Shown here: piece after piece, positions 18,801-28,303 of the stretch
Numbering within the stretch: position 1 is the first letter of the stretch
Layout of the letters: each line of letters starts with the position of its first letter
The notes under the pieces: model-generated
The model's input: only the letters and a program-made list of their open reading frames with translations
Databases searched by the model: none
Told to the model about the DNA's origin: nothing
NCBI RefSeq assembly: GCF_000702265.1
Contig: NZ_JNKZ01000007.1
Span: forward strand, 186,001-250,000
Origin: Butyrivibrio sp. NC2002
GTDB lineage: Bacteria > Bacillota > Clostridia > Lachnospirales > Lachnospiraceae
Length of the DNA: 64,000 bases
Reading direction: 5' to 3'
Translations under genes and position numbers: made by a program

Positions 18801-18837
18801 ATTGGTAGTGTAAAGCAAGTTATGAAAACATTAGACC

Positions 18838-18876
18838 GTCCTAAGGAATCCACCGCAAGCGGTACCCCCTTAGGAC
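18838..18876 (+). other. Two-part hairpin in the recU leader
   Basis: A perfect 9-bp outer stem (GTCCTAAGG 18838-18846 with CCTTAGGAC 18868-18876) encloses a short inner stem (ACCGC/GCGGT, 18852-18863). No T-run follows, and the recU ribosome site GGGGGA begins about ten bases later, so it is a 5' UTR structure or a protein-binding palindrome rather than a terminator. Confidence 0.6.
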
Positions 18877-18895
18877 CAAAGCTGGGGGAAAATAT

Positions 18896-19429
18896 ATGGC
18901 AACGTGGAGTTCGAGGGGACTTAGAGGCTCTACACTTGAAGAACTTATAAACAGGACTAACGAACGTTATCAGGAGGAAGGACTCGCTCTTATTCAGAAG
19001 ATCCCTACTCCTATAACGCCTATAAACATCGACAAGGAGACAAGGCACATCACCCTTGCATATTTTGACCAGAAAAGTACTGTTGACTATATCGGAGCAG
19101 TTCAGGGAATTCCTGTTTGCTTCGATGCCAAAGAATGTGCCACTTCTACATTCGCATTAGAGAATATCCATGAACACCAGGTCTTTTTCATGGATGAATT
19201 TGAAAAGCAGGATGGAATTGCTTTTTTTCTTATCTATTTTTCATCAATAGGAGAATATTATTATCTGCCTTTCAGGAAACTGAAAGTATTCTGGGACAGA
19301 GCCGCAGCAGGAGGCCGAAAGAGCTTTCGCCATGATGAGCTTGATCCTGAGTATACGATCTCCACAGATTCCGATGGGGCATTTATCCCATATCTCAATA
19401 TGCTCAACAAGGATTTGGGCGAGAGATAG
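18896..19429 (+). CDS. recU: Holliday junction resolvase RecU
   Basis: The 177-residue protein matches RecU: WSSRGLRGSTLEELIN at the N-terminus, the metal-binding STVDYIGAVQGIPVCFDAKEC segment (nuclease core with D...DAK in place of the more usual D...EAK), and the following ENIHEHQVFFM helix. It resolves four-way junctions in recombination and chromosome segregation in Firmicutes. The ATG has GGGGGAAAA upstream. It is preceded by a structured leader and followed by the his promoter. Confidence 0.93.
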   Translation: MATWSSRGLRGSTLEELINRTNERYQEEGLALIQKIPTPITPINIDKETRHITLAYFDQKSTVDYIGAVQGIPVCFDAKECATSTFALENIHEHQVFFMDEFEKQDGIAFFLIYFSSIGEYYYLPFRKLKVFWDRAAAGGRKSFRHDELDPEYTISTDSDGAFIPYLNMLNKDLGER

Positions 19430-19456
19430 TTGTAAGTTTTATTTTCATTTTCATTG

Positions 19457-19485
19457 TTGACATTTATACGGTCTTTCGATAAACT
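19457..19485 (+). promoter_or_regulatory. Promoter of the his operon
   Basis: TTGACA (19457-19462), 17-base spacer, TAAACT (19480-19485): a near-consensus sigma-A promoter. The start site would fall near 19492, leaving a short leader before hisZ at 19547. There is no T-box or attenuator-like structure in that leader. Confidence 0.75.
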
Positions 19486-19546
19486 GAGATAAGTTTAACA
19501 TAGTAGCATGGTAACGCACTACTACGGTAAAGTGTTGGAGGATGAT

Positions 19547-20665
19547 ATGAATAGAAATTTATTGCATACTCCCGAGGGGGTCAGAGACATTTACGGACAT
19601 GAATGCAGCGACAGATGTCAGGTCAAGCATGCCATAAGCCGCAAGATGCAGTCATTTGGGTTTGAAGAGATAGATACACCGTCGTTTGAATTTTTTGATG
19701 TTTTCGCACGAGAGATAAGCAACAACAGTGCAATGGAGCTTTATAAGTTCTTTGACAACGAGGGAAGAACCATGGTCCTTAGGCCCGATTTTACGCCCTC
19801 TGTTGCAAGATGCGTATCCAAGTATTTCCTGACAGAAAATGAGCCGGTACGTTTTTACTATAGCGGAAAAACATTTCTTAATACTCACAATCTTCAGGGA
19901 AAGCTCAAAGAAAACACTGAGATGGGCGCAGAGCTTATGAATGAGCCATCTGTCTATGCTGATGCCGAGATGATAGCGCTTCTTGTTCAATCTCTTAAAG
20001 AAACAGGTCTTGATGATTTCAAGGTAAGCATAGGCGATGCAGACTATTACCTTGGAATATGCGATGAAGCATGCATTGGAAAAGGCCTTGAGGCAGATAT
20101 CAGAGAGCATATGGTCAGCCGTAACAGCTTTGCAGCAGACCTTGTTATGCAGCAGGCAGCTGTTTCCGAAAAATACAGACAGCTTATCCAGAACGTGGCA
20201 ACTTTTATTGGAGATTCCTCAATCCTTGATGAAGCTGCAAGGCTTGTTAATAATGTAAGGTCAAACAACGCAATAGCAAGGCTTCAGGAACTTTACAAGG
20301 TTCTGTGCAGCTATGGGATTAAGAAATACATATCATTTGACCTGGGGCTTTTAAGTAAGTTTAATTACTACACCGGTGTTATTTTCGGGGCTTACACCTA
20401 TGGCGTAGGTGATGCTATCGCAAGAGGCGGCCGCTACGACAATCTTCTTGAAAAGTTTGGAAAAAGCGCACCTGCCATCGGATTTATGATAAATATCGAT
20501 GAGCTGATGAAGGCTCTATACAGCCAGAAGGTTAAGATATCAGACGGTGATGAAGCAATTGTCATTGAATATACTGCTTCAGATTTTGACGAATCCTTAA
20601 AGAAGGCAGATCAGCTTAGGAATCAGGGAAAGAAAGTCATACTTAAAGAAAGGACAAAGAAATGA
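19547..20665 (+). CDS. hisZ: ATP phosphoribosyltransferase regulatory subunit HisZ
   Basis: The protein (372 residues from this start) is a class II aminoacyl-tRNA synthetase paralogue: TPEGVRDIYGHE, motif 2 (GRTMVLRPDFTPSVAR) and motif 3 (ARGGRYDNLLEKFG). HisZ has no tRNA-charging role; it forms a hetero-octamer with short-form HisG and gives it activity and histidine feedback inhibition. GGAGG at 19537-19541 fixes the start at 19547; an in-frame ATG at 19508 lacks a ribosome site. It overlaps hisG by 4 bases. Its pairing with a short HisG of 215 residues agrees with the family pattern. Confidence 0.92.
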   Translation: MNRNLLHTPEGVRDIYGHECSDRCQVKHAISRKMQSFGFEEIDTPSFEFFDVFAREISNNSAMELYKFFDNEGRTMVLRPDFTPSVARCVSKYFLTENEPVRFYYSGKTFLNTHNLQGKLKENTEMGAELMNEPSVYADAEMIALLVQSLKETGLDDFKVSIGDADYYLGICDEACIGKGLEADIREHMVSRNSFAADLVMQQAAVSEKYRQLIQNVATFIGDSSILDEAARLVNNVRSNNAIARLQELYKVLCSYGIKKYISFDLGLLSKFNYYTGVIFGAYTYGVGDAIARGGRYDNLLEKFGKSAPAIGFMINIDELMKALYSQKVKISDGDEAIVIEYTASDFDESLKKADQLRNQGKKVILKERTKK

Positions 20666-21309
20666 GCGATGAAAGAAGATATTTAACCTTTGCCCTCGGA
20701 AAAGGCAGACTTGTAAATGACACTATGGAGCTTCTTGAAAAATGCGGGATCCATTGCAAGGAAGTTACCGATAAGAGCACCAGAAAACTTATTTTTACAA
20801 ATGAAGAATTAAAGTTAAAATTTTTCCTTGCAAAGGGACCTGATGTTCCAACTTATGTGGAGCTTGGCGCTGCGGACATCGGAATAGTCGGAAAAGATAC
20901 GATTATGGAAGAAAACCGCAGTGTATATGAAGTCCTTGATCTGGGCTTTGGAAAATGCAGAATGTGCGTGTGCGGCCCGGAGTCAGCAAGAGAGCTTCTA
21001 AATCATCACGAAATGATAAGAGTAGCAAGCAAATATCCAAGGATCGCGAGAGATTATTTTTATACGACCAAGGATCAGACTGTGGACATAATCAAACTAA
21101 ATGGTTCTGTGGAGCTTGGACCCATCGTTAATTTGTCGGACGTTATCGTTGATATAGTTGAAACCGGCAGCACCTTAAGAGAAAACGGTCTGACCGTTCT
21201 TGAAGAAATCTGCCCGCTTTCTGCCAGAGTTATCGTAAATCAGGTTAGTATGCAGATGGAGCCTGACAGAATACATAAACTTATTAAAGATATGAAGGAG
21301 AACCTCTGA
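20662..21309 (+). CDS. hisG: ATP phosphoribosyltransferase, short form
   Basis: The 215-residue protein is the short HisG that lacks the C-terminal regulatory domain. Visible motifs are ALGKGRL at the N-terminus, LGAADIGIVGKDTI, and the PRPP-binding loop DIVETGSTLRENGL. It performs the first step of histidine synthesis, condensing ATP and PRPP, and needs HisZ, encoded immediately upstream with an ATGA overlap. It overlaps hisD by one base (TGATG). Confidence 0.97.
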   Translation: MSDERRYLTFALGKGRLVNDTMELLEKCGIHCKEVTDKSTRKLIFTNEELKLKFFLAKGPDVPTYVELGAADIGIVGKDTIMEENRSVYEVLDLGFGKCRMCVCGPESARELLNHHEMIRVASKYPRIARDYFYTTKDQTVDIIKLNGSVELGPIVNLSDVIVDIVETGSTLRENGLTVLEEICPLSARVIVNQVSMQMEPDRIHKLIKDMKENL

Positions 21310-22598
21310 TGCGCATTGTAGAGCTTAATGAAAATACAAAAGGAGAGCTTCTTGATAAGCTTTTAAAGAGAAGCCCCGACAGCTATGGCGAGTACGAAGC
21401 CATTGTCTCTGATATCATAGATAATGTAAGAAAAAACCGCGATAGTGCTGTATTTGAATATACCAGGAAATTTGATAAATACGACCTTACAAAGGAAAAC
21501 ATAAAGGTAACTCAAAAAGAAATTCAGGATGCTTATAAGAGTCTTGAGCCGGAATTTGTCGAAGTAATGAAAAGAAGTGCCGAAAATATAAGAGTTTTTC
21601 ATGAAAAGCAAAAGAGAAATACATGGATAGATACCAAGGATGACGGATCGATACTCGGTCAAAGGATACTTCCGATCGAGATTTCCGGAGTATATGTTCC
21701 CGGCGGAAAAGCTGCTTATCCTTCAAGCGTTCTTATGAATGTTATTCCAGCTAAAGTTGCGGGCGTAGAGAGAATCATCATGTGTACGCCCCCTTCAAAG
21801 GACGGCTCGGTAAATCCGGGAACCCTTGTAGCTGCTGATATTGCAGGAGTTACAGAAGTCTATAAGGTTGGCGGCGCACAGGCAATAGCTGCGATGGCAT
21901 TTGGTACAGAGTCTATTCCTAAGGTTGATAAAATAACAGGCCCCGGAAATATCTTCGTAGCCCTTGCCAAAAAGGCTTGTTTTGGCTATGTATCGATCGA
22001 TTCAATAGCAGGTCCCTCCGAAATACTTGTTATTGCTGATGAAACTGCCAATCCCAGATATGTTGCCGCAGATCTTCTTTCCCAGGCAGAGCATGATGAG
22101 ATGGCAAGTGCTATACTTATAACTACAAGCAAGGATATTGCAGAAAAAGTTTCAACGGAAATTGACGGATTTTTAAAGGAACTGTCAAGGTCTGATATCA
22201 TCTCAAAGTCTCTTGAAAACTATGGCTATATTTTCGTTGCAGATAATATGGATGATGCTGTAAGCTGCGCAAATGCCATAGCTTCCGAGCATCTTGAGAT
22301 CATAACCGTAAGTCCTTTTGAAGTTATGACCAAAATAAAGCATGCCGGCGCTATATTCCTTGGGGAAAATTCATCGGAACCGCTTGGAGACTATTACGCA
22401 GGTCCAAACCACATCCTTCCGACCAATCAGACTGCAAGATTTTTCTCACCGCTTTCAGTTGATGACTTTGTAAAGAAAACAAGCATCATCGCTTATTCGA
22501 AGGAAGGACTTTCAAAGGTTCACAAAGACATTGAACTATTTGCCAAAAATGAAGGTCTTACAGCTCACGCAAATTCAATCGCGGTAAGATTTGAATAA
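21309..22598 (+). CDS. hisD: Histidinol dehydrogenase
   Basis: The 429-residue protein is a full HisD with PGGKAAYPSSVLMNVIPAKVAGV, the GGAQAIAAMAFGTESIPKVDKITGPGN segment, SIAGPSEILVIAD, the zinc-site histidines (LLSQAEHDE) and the GDYYAGPNHILPT motif. It oxidises histidinol to histidine in two NAD-dependent steps, the last steps of the pathway. It is translationally coupled to hisG (TGATG). hisC is not found in this operon. Confidence 0.97.
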   Translation: MRIVELNENTKGELLDKLLKRSPDSYGEYEAIVSDIIDNVRKNRDSAVFEYTRKFDKYDLTKENIKVTQKEIQDAYKSLEPEFVEVMKRSAENIRVFHEKQKRNTWIDTKDDGSILGQRILPIEISGVYVPGGKAAYPSSVLMNVIPAKVAGVERIIMCTPPSKDGSVNPGTLVAADIAGVTEVYKVGGAQAIAAMAFGTESIPKVDKITGPGNIFVALAKKACFGYVSIDSIAGPSEILVIADETANPRYVAADLLSQAEHDEMASAILITTSKDIAEKVSTEIDGFLKELSRSDIISKSLENYGYIFVADNMDDAVSCANAIASEHLEIITVSPFEVMTKIKHAGAIFLGENSSEPLGDYYAGPNHILPTNQTARFFSPLSVDDFVKKTSIIAYSKEGLSKVHKDIELFAKNEGLTAHANSIAVRFE

Positions 22599-22616
22599 AT
22601 ACAGGAGACATTTAAA

Positions 22617-23204
22617 ATGGGAAGATATGCTGAAGTAAACAGAAAAACCGGAGAAACTGACATAACCGTAAAGATAGAGCTTGATGGAACAGGCGAAAAT
22701 TCCATTGATACCGGAATTGGTTTTTTTGACCATATGCTTCAGGCTTTTGCAAAACACGGTCTGTTTGACCTTACAGTCTCTGTAAAGGGAGATCTTAATG
22801 TTGATGGTCACCACAGCGTAGAAGATACCGGTATTGTTTTGGGACAGGCTATAATGAAGGCCCTCGGAGATAAGAAGGGCATAAAAAGATACGGCCAGAT
22901 GCTGCTTCCGATGGATGAAGCTTTGGTCATGTGCGCAGTTGATCTGTGCGGAAGACCTTACATGATGATGGACTGCGATTTTGAGGCTCCTATGGTAGGA
23001 GAGTTTGACACTCAGCTTGTCAGAGAATTTTTCTATGCAATATCTTACGGCGCCATGATGAATTTGCATCTAAGACTTATCACCGGCATTAATGATCATC
23101 ACAAGATAGAAGCTATGTTTAAATCCTTTGCCAAGGCACTTGACGAAGCAACAAAAATCGACGACCGCATAGCCGGAGTTCTAAGCACGAAGGGAGCATT
23201 ATAA
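22617..23204 (+). CDS. hisB: Imidazoleglycerol-phosphate dehydratase
   Basis: The 195-residue protein is a monofunctional HisB dehydratase: [21 protein letters not shown], the metal-binding [16 protein letters not shown] motif, and the second metal site near [17 protein letters not shown]. It dehydrates imidazole glycerol phosphate. The histidinol-phosphatase domain of the enterobacterial HisB is absent, as is normal for Firmicutes. It follows hisD by 18 bases and precedes hisIE by one base. Confidence 0.97.
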   Translation: MGRYAEVNRKTGETDITVKIELDGTGENSIDTGIGFFDHMLQAFAKHGLFDLTVSVKGDLNVDGHHSVEDTGIVLGQAIMKALGDKKGIKRYGQMLLPMDEALVMCAVDLCGRPYMMMDCDFEAPMVGEFDTQLVREFFYAISYGAMMNLHLRLITGINDHHKIEAMFKSFAKALDEATKIDDRIAGVLSTKGAL

Positions 23205-23205
23205 T

Positions 23206-24483
23206 ATGCTGAAAAAATTTGTTCCATGCATTTATTTATACAAAAATACCGCTGTTAAGGGATTTGATGATCTTACATCCTATGCAGAGACTCCTCTTGC
23301 CCTTGCTGAAAAATATGACAATGATGATGCTGATGCAATAATAATCTATGACATGTCAAAAGGCGATGCTGAGCATGAAGAATCATTAGACATCATCAAG
23401 GATATATGCGGAAAAGTAGGAGCAGAAATTTACGGAGCCGGGAATGTAAAGCGCATGGAGGATATAAAAAAGCTTCTCTATGCAGGCTGCAAAAAGGCAT
23501 GTCTTAATTTTTCAAAGCAGGAGAACATAGATATCCTTCTGGAAGTCTCCGAGAAATTCGGAAAAGATAAGATTGCCATCTGCTATACGGAAACCGATAA
23601 GATAAGTTCTCTTGAAGAAAATATCAAAAAATACGCTGATGAACTAATTTTACTTAATTCGAGCGAGATAAAGAAAACTCCCGAAATAGATATGCCTACG
23701 ATCTTAAGCCTTCCCGATGCTTCACTCGATAAGGTTCTGTCTTTATTATCACAGGCAAATGTAAGCGGCATATCCGGCGCAGCTATGAATGCTAATTCCG
23801 GCGAAATAAGGAATATGAAGAAAATCTGTGCCGATAACGACCTTGCCGTAAACAGAATGGTACCTTCATTCAGATGGGAAGATTTTAAGAAAAACTCTGA
23901 CGGTCAGGTGCCTGTTGTTGTTCAGGACTACAGAACCGATGAAGTTTTGATGGTTGCATATTTTAATGAGGAATCATTTTATAAGACCATTGAAAGCGGC
24001 AAAATGACATATTTTAGCAGAAGCAGGAACTCGCTTTGGGTAAAGGGCGAAACCAGCGGACATTTCCAATATGTCAAAAAGCTTATCTGTGACTGCGACA
24101 AAGATACAATACTTGCCAAGGTAAAACAGGTCGGAGTTGCCTGCCACACAGGCAGATACTCGTGCTTTTTCAATGAGATTGCTTCAAGAAATTATACCGA
24201 AAAGAATCCGCAAAAGGTTCTTGATAACGTATTTGAAGTAATAAAGGACAGAAAAATCAATCCCAGAGAGGGCTCATATACCAACTATCTCTACGAAAAA
24301 GGACTTGATAAGATCCTTAAGAAAGTCGGAGAAGAGAGCACAGAAATGGTGATTGCAGCCAAAAATGAAAATTCCAATGAACTCATTTACGAAATGGCAG
24401 ATTTCCTGTATCATATGATGGTACTTATGTCTGAAAAGGAAATCACCTGGGAAGAGATTACGGATGAACTTGCCAGAAGATAA
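23206..24483 (+). CDS. hisIE: HisIE fused to an N-terminal HisA/HisF-like barrel
   Basis: This 425-residue protein has three parts. Residues 1-215 resemble a degenerate HisA/HisF (beta-alpha)8 barrel ([53 protein letters not shown]). Residues about 220-330 are HisI, phosphoribosyl-AMP cyclohydrolase, with metal ligands in CDCDKDTIL and [13 protein letters not shown]. Residues about 340-425 are HisE, phosphoribosyl-ATP pyrophosphatase, with [16 protein letters not shown]. The C-terminal parts carry out steps 2 and 3 of the pathway. The barrel lacks clear copies of the catalytic Asp pair of HisA/HisF, so whether it is active or only structural is open. hisA, hisF and hisH are not nearby. RBS GGGAG overlaps the hisB end. 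Confidence 0.88.
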   Translation: MLKKFVPCIYLYKNTAVKGFDDLTSYAETPLALAEKYDNDDADAIIIYDMSKGDAEHEESLDIIKDICGKVGAEIYGAGNVKRMEDIKKLLYAGCKKACLNFSKQENIDILLEVSEKFGKDKIAICYTETDKISSLEENIKKYADELILLNSSEIKKTPEIDMPTILSLPDASLDKVLSLLSQANVSGISGAAMNANSGEIRNMKKICADNDLAVNRMVPSFRWEDFKKNSDGQVPVVVQDYRTDEVLMVAYFNEESFYKTIESGKMTYFSRSRNSLWVKGETSGHFQYVKKLICDCDKDTILAKVKQVGVACHTGRYSCFFNEIASRNYTEKNPQKVLDNVFEVIKDRKINPREGSYTNYLYEKGLDKILKKVGEESTEMVIAAKNENSNELIYEMADFLYHMMVLMSEKEITWEEITDELARR

Positions 24484-24519
24484 GTCCTTTTGAATCTTTT
24501 AAGTAATTTGAGGTGTATT

Positions 24520-26403
24520 TTGAACGAAAAACTGGCTTTATCAGATGAGATTCTTCTTAGCATCAGTAAACCGGAGCGCTATATCGGCGGCGAAGTTAAT
24601 AGTGTTGTCAAGAATCCTGATGATGTAAAAATAAGATTTGCATTTTGTTTCCCGGATGTGTATGAGATTGGTATGTCACATCTGGGAATTCAAATTCTCT
24701 ACGGTCTTTTTAATGAATATGATGATGTATGGTGCGAGCGTGTATTTTCACCCTGGGCTGATATGGACAATGTGCTCAGACAGGAGAAGATACCGCTTTT
24801 TGCGCTTGAATCACAAGATCCGGTAAAGGATTTTGATTTTCTTGGATTCACCTTGCAGTATGAGATGTGCTATACAAACATCCTGCAGGTACTGGATCTT
24901 TCAAACGTTCCCATTTTTGCAAAAGACAGAACATGGGATGATCCGATAGTCATCGGCGGAGGTCCATGCTCATATAACCCCGAGCCAATTGCTGACTTTT
25001 TCGATATCTTTTATATTGGCGAAGGTGAAACGAAATATCGTGAACTTTTTGACCTGTATGAGAAGGCAAAGGAAGAAGGCGTTTCAAGAGAAGAGTTTTT
25101 ATATAAGTGCTCACAGATACACGGCCTATATGTACCTTCTCTCTACGATATCAGCTACAACGAGGATGGCACGATCAAAGCTATAACTCCATTAAAGGAA
25201 GGTGTACCCGCTGTTGTAAAAAAAGAGATGTGCACAGATCTTACAAATGCATATTATCCGATGAAGCCGGTTATGCCCTTTATAAGAGTGACTCAGGACA
25301 GAGTCGTTATGGAAGTTATGCGCGGATGTATAAGAGGCTGCAGATTCTGTCAGGCAGGTCAGCTATACAGACCTCTTCGCGAAAGAGATGTTGAAAAGCT
25401 AAAGGAATACGCTATAACACTTCTTAAAAATACAGGCTACGAGGAAATATCACTTAGCTCACTAAGTACCAGTGATTATTCACACCTTAACGAACTTCTT
25501 GATTTTCTTATCGATTACTGCAATGAACACAAGGTTAATATTTCACTTCCTTCTCTAAGAATTGATGCTTTTTCTCTTGATGTAATGAGTAAGGTCCAGG
25601 ATGTAAAGAAGTCTTCACTTACCTTTGCTCCTGAGGCCGGAACGCAGAGAATGAGAAATGTCATAAACAAAGGTCTTACAGAGGAAGATATTCTCCGCGG
25701 AGCTCACGAAGCATTTGAAGGCGGCTGGAATAAGGTAAAACTGTACTTTATGCTTGGCCTTCCCGGCGAAACGGAAGATGACATATTGGGAATAGGCGAT
25801 ATTGCAAACAAAATTGCTGTTGAATATTTTGAAACAGTGCCGAAGGAAAAAAGAAACGGCCGAACAATTGACATAGTTGCAAGTACCTCATTCTTTGTAC
25901 CAAAGCCGTTTACTCCATTCCAGTGGGCATCTATGAATACCAAGGATGAATTCCTTGATAAAGCAAATATTACAAGAAAAGGGATTATGTCACAGCTAAA
26001 TCAGAAGCATATCAAGTATAACTGGCATGAAGCTGATGCAAGTATGCTTGAAGGCATTCTTGCAAGAGGTGACAGAAGACTGGCTAAGGTTATTTATAAT
26101 GTCTATAAGCGCGGATGCATTTTTGATGCATGGAGTGAATACTTTAAAAATGATATCTGGATGGAGGAACTTGAAAAAGCCGGCCTTGATATTTTGTTCT
26201 ATGTTAAGAGAGAAAGAACAAAGGATGAAATCCTTCCGTGGGATATGATTGACTGCGGAGTTTCTAAGGAATTCCTCTGGCGTGAATGGTTAAGGTCTAA
26301 GGAAGGCGTTGTTTCCCCGAACTGCAGACAGGCATGCATGGGATGCGGCGGTGCATATTATGGTGTTGGAATATGCATAGAGCCAAAGATTGGAGTTAAC
26401 TAA
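24520..26403 (+). CDS. TIGR03960-family B12-binding/radical SAM protein
   Basis: The protein (627 residues from this start) begins with the KPERYIGGEVNSVVKN segment typical of this family, has an N-terminal B12-binding-like region (FCFPDVYEIGMSHLGIQILYGLF), and a radical SAM core with the 4Fe-4S motif CIRGCRFC (about residue 282). The C-terminus carries a Cys-rich motif CRQACMGCGG. The reaction is not established. The family is nearly always next to a TIGR03936 gene and RNase G, as here. I prefer the TTG at 24520 (GAGGTG six bases upstream) to the TTG at 24490, which lacks a ribosome site. Confidence 0.87.
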   Translation: MNEKLALSDEILLSISKPERYIGGEVNSVVKNPDDVKIRFAFCFPDVYEIGMSHLGIQILYGLFNEYDDVWCERVFSPWADMDNVLRQEKIPLFALESQDPVKDFDFLGFTLQYEMCYTNILQVLDLSNVPIFAKDRTWDDPIVIGGGPCSYNPEPIADFFDIFYIGEGETKYRELFDLYEKAKEEGVSREEFLYKCSQIHGLYVPSLYDISYNEDGTIKAITPLKEGVPAVVKKEMCTDLTNAYYPMKPVMPFIRVTQDRVVMEVMRGCIRGCRFCQAGQLYRPLRERDVEKLKEYAITLLKNTGYEEISLSSLSTSDYSHLNELLDFLIDYCNEHKVNISLPSLRIDAFSLDVMSKVQDVKKSSLTFAPEAGTQRMRNVINKGLTEEDILRGAHEAFEGGWNKVKLYFMLGLPGETEDDILGIGDIANKIAVEYFETVPKEKRNGRTIDIVASTSFFVPKPFTPFQWASMNTKDEFLDKANITRKGIMSQLNQKHIKYNWHEADASMLEGILARGDRRLAKVIYNVYKRGCIFDAWSEYFKNDIWMEELEKAGLDILFYVKRERTKDEILPWDMIDCGVSKEFLWREWLRSKEGVVSPNCRQACMGCGGAYYGVGICIEPKIGVN

Positions 26404-26408
26404 AAAGA

Positions 26409-27161
26409 ATGATTAAATTACGTTTGAAATACAAAAAGCACGGTCCTATCCGTTTTCTTGGGCATCTTGATGTTATGAGATATGTTCAGAAAGCCATAAG
26501 ACGAGCTGAAATTGATATTAAGTATTCAGAAGGCTACAGCCCGCATCAGATTTTATCATTTGCACAGCCTCTTAGCGTCGGTTCTACAACTGATGGAGAT
26601 TATATGGATATGACGCTCAATTCAATGATTTCCGTAGAGGATGTCGTAGCAAGGCTTCAGGATAACATGAATGAAGGCCTTGATGTCATTTGCGCAAAAG
26701 TACTTCCCGAAAAGTGCGAAAATGCTATGACAAGTGTTGCTGCCTGTGAATACATGATCTCATTTCGAAATGGTAAGGAGCCTTCTTTTGATCTGAAGGA
26801 TACATTTGAAAGATTTATGGCTCTTGATACCATACCTGCTATGAAAAAGACAAAGAATGGCGAAAAAGAAATAGACATAAGACCCCTGATATTCAGAGGC
26901 GAGATCACTGATGATAATAAAATCCATGTTCTTTTATCTGCAGGAAGCGCATCCAATCTTAAAGCGTCTTTGTTTGTAAGTTCGCTTTACAGATTTGCAG
27001 GTGAAAAAGAGCCCGAGTTTGCAGCAGTATACAACAGGATTGATACATATCTTTCAGGCGAAGATGAGGACGGCCCCTATGTTGTTCCAATGATCACCGA
27101 TGTGATTTCCGATGCTTCCTTTGCACGGACTCTTGGTAATGAAGGAAAAATTCATGTCTGA
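26409..27161 (+). CDS. TIGR03936-family radical-SAM-associated protein (DUF2344)
   Basis: The 250-residue protein starts LRLKYKKHGPIRFLGHLDVMRYVQKAIRRAEI, the DUF2344 signature, followed by YSEGYSPHQILSFAQPLSVG. It has no radical SAM cluster of its own; in many genomes it is fused to or adjacent to the TIGR03960 radical SAM protein, which lies 5 bases upstream. The function of the pair is unknown; proximity to rRNA-processing and ribosomal protein genes suggests RNA modification, which is inference only. Its last 8 bases overlap the RNase G-like gene. Confidence 0.9.
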   Translation: MIKLRLKYKKHGPIRFLGHLDVMRYVQKAIRRAEIDIKYSEGYSPHQILSFAQPLSVGSTTDGDYMDMTLNSMISVEDVVARLQDNMNEGLDVICAKVLPEKCENAMTSVAACEYMISFRNGKEPSFDLKDTFERFMALDTIPAMKKTKNGEKEIDIRPLIFRGEITDDNKIHVLLSAGSASNLKASLFVSSLYRFAGEKEPEFAAVYNRIDTYLSGEDEDGPYVVPMITDVISDASFARTLGNEGKIHV

Positions 27162-28212
27162 AATAATAGTTACAAACTGGAAAGAGCATTTAAGTATTCT
27201 TGGTTTTTTTGATGGAAAGCTTATTTTTCTGGATTTTCCATGCGAAAATGACAGAACAGGAAACATATATGTCGGAAGAGTCGAGAATGTTGTTTCGAAT
27301 CTAAATGCTGCTTTTGTCCGCTTTGAAAGTAATAATAAAAAGCACGGAATAGGATTTTTGCCCGTAAAAAATCTTGATCCCAAATTTGTATTAAACAGAG
27401 AAATAAAAAGCGCATCTGAATTAAGAGCAGGAGACGACGTACTTGTCTTTTTGAGAACTGAAGAGCATAAGACAAAACAGGCAAGGCTTTCCTGCGATGA
27501 GAGAGCTTTTAGAAAGTCAAAAGCATTTTCCGGTGAAGATTCCGGTCACATGGAAGGTCAGCACTATGCAGATCTTGAAGAGCTGATAAAAACTGCAAAA
27601 TGCAGATGTGAATATCAGCTTTTGCATGGCAATTCGTCTGATTTAAAAGCCTGCATCCTTTCAGCAAAAGAGCAGCTTGAAAAAGAATATGGCTTAGAAT
27701 TTAAGCTTATTACTGATATCAGCAGTGTTTATGATGAGCTTAAGGAAGATAGCGATATCACATTTTATGATGAAGAAAAAAGCAGGCTTCCGATAAATGT
27801 TCACTATAGTCTGACAAGCAAGACAGATGACCTTCTGAAAAAGAAAGTATGGCTTGATTCCGGAGCATATCTTGTGATTGAACAGACAGAGACACTTAAT
27901 CTTATAGATGTAAATTCCGGAAAAAACTTAAAAAAATCAGATGAAATATTTCTTGAAATAAATAAAGAAGCGGCTATCGAAGCTTACAGGCAGATAAGAC
28001 TAAGAAACCTTTCCGGTATGATACTTATTGATTTTATCGATCTAAAGACTAAAGAAGCTAATGACGAGCTTATAGAATTTGTATCGGATCTTGTAAAAAA
28101 AGACCGGTTCAATATGAGATTTATCGACCTCACAGGACTTGGGATTATGGAATTTACAAGAGATAAAAAGAATAAAACACTACGTGAGACTATTGACATA
28201 CATAGTATGTGA
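27154..28212 (+). CDS. rng: Ribonuclease E/G-like protein, short form
   Basis: The protein (352 residues) has an S1-like RNA-binding segment (GNIYVGRVENVVSNLNAAFVRF) and an RNase E/G catalytic region with the metal-binding aspartates in LIDVNSGKN and LIDFIDLK. It would process or decay structured RNAs including rRNA. It ends soon after GLGIMEFTRDK, so the CxxC zinc-link and small domain used by RNase E/G for tetramer assembly are absent. I chose the ATG at 27154 (GAAGGAAA upstream, 8-base overlap with the previous gene) rather than upstream in-frame ATGs at 27112 and 27139. Confidence 0.85.
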   Translation: MSEIIVTNWKEHLSILGFFDGKLIFLDFPCENDRTGNIYVGRVENVVSNLNAAFVRFESNNKKHGIGFLPVKNLDPKFVLNREIKSASELRAGDDVLVFLRTEEHKTKQARLSCDERAFRKSKAFSGEDSGHMEGQHYADLEELIKTAKCRCEYQLLHGNSSDLKACILSAKEQLEKEYGLEFKLITDISSVYDELKEDSDITFYDEEKSRLPINVHYSLTSKTDDLLKKKVWLDSGAYLVIEQTETLNLIDVNSGKNLKKSDEIFLEINKEAAIEAYRQIRLRNLSGMILIDFIDLKTKEANDELIEFVSDLVKKDRFNMRFIDLTGLGIMEFTRDKKNKTLRETIDIHSM

Positions 28213-28221
28213 TGTTATTAT
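28193..28221 (+). promoter_or_regulatory. Promoter for rplU inside the end of rng
   Basis: TTGACA (28193-28198), 17-base spacer, TATTAT (28216-28221), a near-consensus promoter that overlaps the last codons of rng. Transcription would start near 28228, giving a leader of about 75 bases before rplU. Confidence 0.75.
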
Positions 28222-28227
28222 TCTATG

Positions 28228-28303
28228 GTATGCCGCTTAACGAGGTTAAAGAGGAGATTATTTCCCACCACAGTTAGCGAGATTTGGAAGAAGGAGGTGC
28301 CTT
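28228..28303 (+). ncRNA. Probable ribosomal protein L21 leader
   Basis: The 75-base leader between the promoter and rplU contains purine-rich and complementary short segments (CCGCTTAACGAGG, TTAGCGAG) as expected for the L21 autoregulatory leader found upstream of rplU in Firmicutes. I assign it by position and general sequence character; I could not run a covariance model. Confidence 0.45.

Noticed and set aside
19486-19546. Histidine T-box or attenuator in the his leader
   Set aside because: The leader from the likely start site to hisZ is only about 55 bases and shows no His codon run or alternative stems.
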